A stretch of 64,000 bases of DNA. Source: Cladorhizidae sp. MBARI D1340-BT2. Lineage: Eukaryota; Porifera; Demospongiae; Poecilosclerida; Cladorhizidae. The position numbers were made by a program, and so were the translations under genes. Where the stretch lies: NCBI GenBank assembly GCA_028752905.1, contig JAQNBH010000007.1:45803526-45867525 (forward strand), in the 5' to 3' direction. A model generated the notes under the pieces. That model worked only from the letters and a program-made list of their open reading frames with translations. It was not told the DNA's origin and ran no database searches. Of this stretch, positions 61,002 to 64,000 are shown piece by piece (positions within the stretch are counted from its first letter, which is position 1; each line of letters opens with the position of its first letter).

Positions 61002-61673
61002 TCATCGTGTCATGACACATGCTCTCCTTTTTCCAAGCAGCTACAATATCATGAGAAATATATACAGTCTAGCCATAGTTCGGTATAGCATAATGCCATT
61101 GGTAGTCAGTCAAAATAGCTATCCTCAGACATTGTAAAAGCAAAAAAAAATATGGGGGGGTCTTCCCCCCAGACCCCCCTTTTACGACTTATGAACATGT
61201 TAAGAAAATATTAACAAAAATTAGGGCACCAAGTGACCAACCATTTCCACCCCCCCCCCCCTAGAGAACTAGAGAAAAATTGTGTATGAAACCTGTTGTC
61301 CATGATTTTGTAAGAAAATGCATGGAATGCAACATAATTCGATTTCACAAAAGCCCACCTCCATTATACGAGTGACAAGTGACTATATCTAATCTATATA
61401 TGCTGATTGCCGTAGCATGCAACTTCAGCAAATATTTAAGATGGAATGTTGTACTAAAGATTTTAGAAAAAGTGCATGCCATCATAAGTAGCAGCTATAT
61501 ATACAGTTAGTACTGCAAAAATACCTGTGGGTAAAACACTTTCGTACTCCACGCGGAAGCCCAGGGTGCACGTCCCCTTTCCGCACCATCCTGGCTCTCC
61601 GCCCCCCCCTTATTTTTCCATATCTCAAGTTCGCCCCCCCTTGGCAAAATTTCTGTATACAACCCTGCACACT

Positions 61674-62759
61674 GTACCTACACTGTACCTAAACTGATGC
61701 ACATTAATGTGCGTCGGGTCCTAGGAACAAACTCTTCAAGTCAACACGCATTCGCCACATCCACACTAGCACTGAAATGATCCGTACGAAGCAAAAATTA
61801 TGAGCTATCAAAGTCGGCCAAAATAACATATTGTAGCTGTAGTTGAGATGGAGTTTGTTTTTGCGTCCTTTTCTTGTGATCAGTTACCTACAGATGCACA
61901 GGAAACATTTTCTGCAGAGAAGAAAGAGAAGAGAGCTGAGGGAAAGGCAGAACCTATGAAGGTTGCGACTGTACGAACTTCAGAAGTCCAGACGCAGGGC
62001 ATATAAACACACAGCAACAGTTCTCTAGCTACTAGTTTGGCCGCAGGTCACAGATAGTATACAGCTAGGTCTAAAGTCCAAACAGCAACCACCGCGAAGA
62101 TGTGAGGGAATGAAATTCTTTTCAAAACACTCACGTAGTTATTTGAACACTTTAATTTTTTGACTCAAACCACCTATCAGGTGGACCAGATCAATGCGCG
62201 TTAATGTGCATTAAAATTCAGTGTGGACGCAACCCAATGTGTATTGCACATTGACTTGTGCAGTGTGGACAGGACTTAAGAGTGAGCCACGTGCAGCATA
62301 AGGCGATGGCCTACTTCTCTATAAGCACATGAAGTGATCATCTGCACAGACTCAAGGCTGAGCATGGAGCTGAGGAGAGTGCCATCAGCATGGAGCTGAG
62401 GAGAGTGCCATCAGTGATGACCAGCTGCCCTTCTCTCTCAACTTGAGCAAGTTGATCAGCTGGAATGTGAAAGGCGGAGCTTCATTCTCTTCCAGCAATC
62501 ACAGTAATTTTTTTATTAAAGTACCGAGCAGAGGCGATGCTGGTAGAACTCGAATCTGAACTCTTCAGCCGCTCATCTCTCTTGCTGTATTCTTGAGGAT
62601 GCCACCAGGGTGAGACCATGCCAGGTGCTTAACAAGACAGAGTAAGGTAGGCATTGTGGGGAGGAAGCAGTTGTCTGCCAAGTCTTTCATAGTTTTAGAC
62701 TCTCCAGGAGGGCATTAAATGAGAGTAGCTACATCTACAACCAAGCTGCTTATAGTGGG
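61674..62759. other. Unique sequence right of hAT element 2
   Basis: No TNPO3 exon or other gene recognised. A short doubled segment GCATGGAGCTGAGGAGAGTG occurs at 62362 and 62388. Confidence 0.55.
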
Positions 62760-64000
62760 GGGGGGGGGCTCCATAAACAACCAGGCTGCTCACAGTTGGG
62801 CTCTCATCTACAACCAGGCTGCTCACAGTAGGGCTCTCCATCCACAACCAGGATGCTCACAGTAGGGCTCTCCATCCACAACCAGGCTGCTCACAGTTGG
62901 GCTCTCATCTACAACCAGGCTGCTCACAGTTGGGCTCTCATCTACAACCAGGCTGCTCACAGTAGGGCTCTCCCAGTAGGACTCTCCATCCACAACCAGG
63001 CTGCTCACAGTAGGAGTCTCCATTCACAACCAGGCTACTCACAGTAGGAGTCTCCATCCACATCCAGGCTGCTCACAGTAGGGCTCTCCATCCACAACCA
63101 GGCTGCTCACAGTTGGGCTCTCATCTACAACCAGGCTGCTCACAGTTGGGCTCTCATCTACAACCAGGCTGCTCACAGTAGGGCTCTCCCAGTAGGACTC
63201 TCCATCCACAACCAGGCTGCTCACAGTAGGAGTCTCCATCCACAACCAGGCTACTCACAGTAGGGCTCTCCATCCACAACCAGGCTGCTCACAGTAGGGC
63301 TCTCCATCCACATCCAGGCTGCTCACAGTAGGGCTCTCCATCTACAACCAGGCTGCTCACAGTAGGGCTCTCCATCCACAACCAGGCTGCTCACAGTAGG
63401 GCTCTCCATCCACAACCAGGCTGGGCTCTCCATCCACATCCAGGCTGCTCACAGTAGGGCTCTCCATCTACAACCAGGCTGCTCACAGTAGGGCTCTCCA
63501 TCCACAACCAGGCTGCTCACAGTACTTAGGAGTCTCCATCCACAACCAGGCTGTTCACAGTAGGACTCTCCATCCACAACCAGGCTGCTCACAGTAGGGC
63601 TCTCCGTCCACAACCAGGCTGCTCACAGTAGGAGTCTCCATCCACAACCAGGCTGCTCACAGTAGGGCTCTCCATCCACAACCAGGCTGCTCACAGTAGG
63701 GCTCTCCATCCACATCCAGGCTGCTCACAGTAGGGCTCTCCATCTACAACCAGGCTGCTCACAGTAGGGCTCTCCATCCACAACCAGGCTGCTCACAGTA
63801 GGGCTCTCCATCCACAACCAGGCTGGGCTCTCCATCCACATCCAGGCTGCTCACAGTAGGGCTCTCCATCTACAACCAGGCTGCTCACAGTAGGGCTCTC
63901 CATCCACATCCAGGCTGCTCACAGTAGGAGTCTCCATCCACAACCAGGCTGCTCACAGTAGGGCTCTCCATCCACAACCAGGCTGCTCACAGTAGGAGTC
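62760..64000. repeat. Minisatellite, 34-bp unit, about 36 copies, continues past the window
   Basis: The unit core is CAACCAGGCTGCTCACAGTA followed by GGGCTCTCCATCCA. Longer blocks recur: the CCAGGCTGGGCTCTCC variant at about 63418 and 63820, and CTCCCAGTAGGACTC near 62966 and 63185. Confidence 0.96.

Larger units (their letters stand above)
58369..61667 (-). mobile_element. hAT element 2, 3.3 kb, with an intact transposase
   Basis: The left end CAGGGGTGTATTTAG (58369) is inverted relative to the right end CTGTATACAACCCTG (to 61667). Both ends are followed inward by G/C runs. CACACT flanks both sides (58363-58368 and 61668-61673), a 6-bp target-site duplication. One open frame of 726 codons fills the centre on the minus strand, antisense to TNPO3. 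The 5' leader (60715-61667) contains a tandem duplication (60766-61001) and G/C-rich palindromes near 61150. Confidence 0.8.

Noticed and set aside
61140..61299. Alternative right end of hAT element 2 (TGTATGAAACCTG at 61299)
   Set aside because: It resembles a hAT terminus, but the flanking bases do not match the left flank, whereas the end at 61667 gives a 6-bp match. It may be an older nested end.
61482..61670. 62-codon open frame on the minus strand
   Set aside because: It lies in the terminal G/C-rich part of hAT element 2; the translation only mirrors the terminal repeat.
61674..62740. Last exons of TNPO3
   Set aside because: I looked for the conserved C-terminal segment (around TFCRWLENSL in human) in all frames of the unique stretches after 41852 and found nothing convincing.
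1..64000. CRISPR array
   Set aside because: All arrays are head-to-tail copies without unique spacers, and the window is animal DNA.

Overview
This window is animal (metazoan) DNA. It contains spliced genes with GT-AG introns, cut-and-paste DNA transposons of several eukaryotic superfamilies, and very large tandem arrays. The transposon families (Kolobok, piggyBac, hAT with a TTF-type finger, and an IS630/Tc1-like DDE family) and the short 57-62 bp introns suggest an early-branching animal such as a sponge. That placement is an inference; nothing here fixes the species. No bacterial signals, rRNA, tRNA or CRISPR were found.

The one host gene I recognise is transportin-3 (TNPO3), a nuclear import receptor, on the + strand. 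Thirteen internal exons (14419-41852) join in phase into about 685 residues, roughly human residues 145-830. The first exons lie left of the window or were not recognised. The last exons lie right of it or in the assembly gap at 52428-52527. Three introns are 57-62 bp; the others run from under 150 bp to more than 22 kb. Nearly all of the extra length is minisatellite.

Layout:
1-5600: a 25-bp minisatellite split by a decayed Kolobok element at 436-4009.
5880-12405: a nest of transposons. It holds three pieces of one DDE transposase, a two-exon piggyBac-like N-terminus, hAT element 1 (7669-11438) inside that gene's intron, a TTAA-flanked MITE inside hAT 1, and fold-back hairpins.
12440-14122: 23-bp array.
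14419-14683: TNPO3 exons 1-2.
14979-23215: 39-bp array.
24268-25110: exons 3-5.
25150-30180: 22-bp and other arrays plus a piggyBac fragment (26611-27284).
30186-30891: exons 6-8.
30950-33440: 27-bp and 25-bp arrays.
33498-34199: exons 9-10.
34200-35215: 59-bp array.
35221-35564: exons 11-12.
35640-41660: 16-, 32-, 11-, 37- and 39-bp arrays.
41693-41852: exon 13.
41990-52427: about 298 copies of a 35-bp unit, then the gap, then about 98 copies of a 41-bp unit to 56543.
57130-57930: 62-bp array.
58369-61667: hAT element 2 with an intact 726-aa transposase.
62760-64000: 34-bp array that runs off the end.

The long open reading frames inside the arrays (up to 3531 codons) are by-products of stop-free repeat units and are not annotated as genes. 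The most interesting points are that almost every long TNPO3 intron carries its own satellite family, that some arrays start at or close to a splice donor, and that the order of transposon insertions can be read from target sites whose removal restores reading frames.
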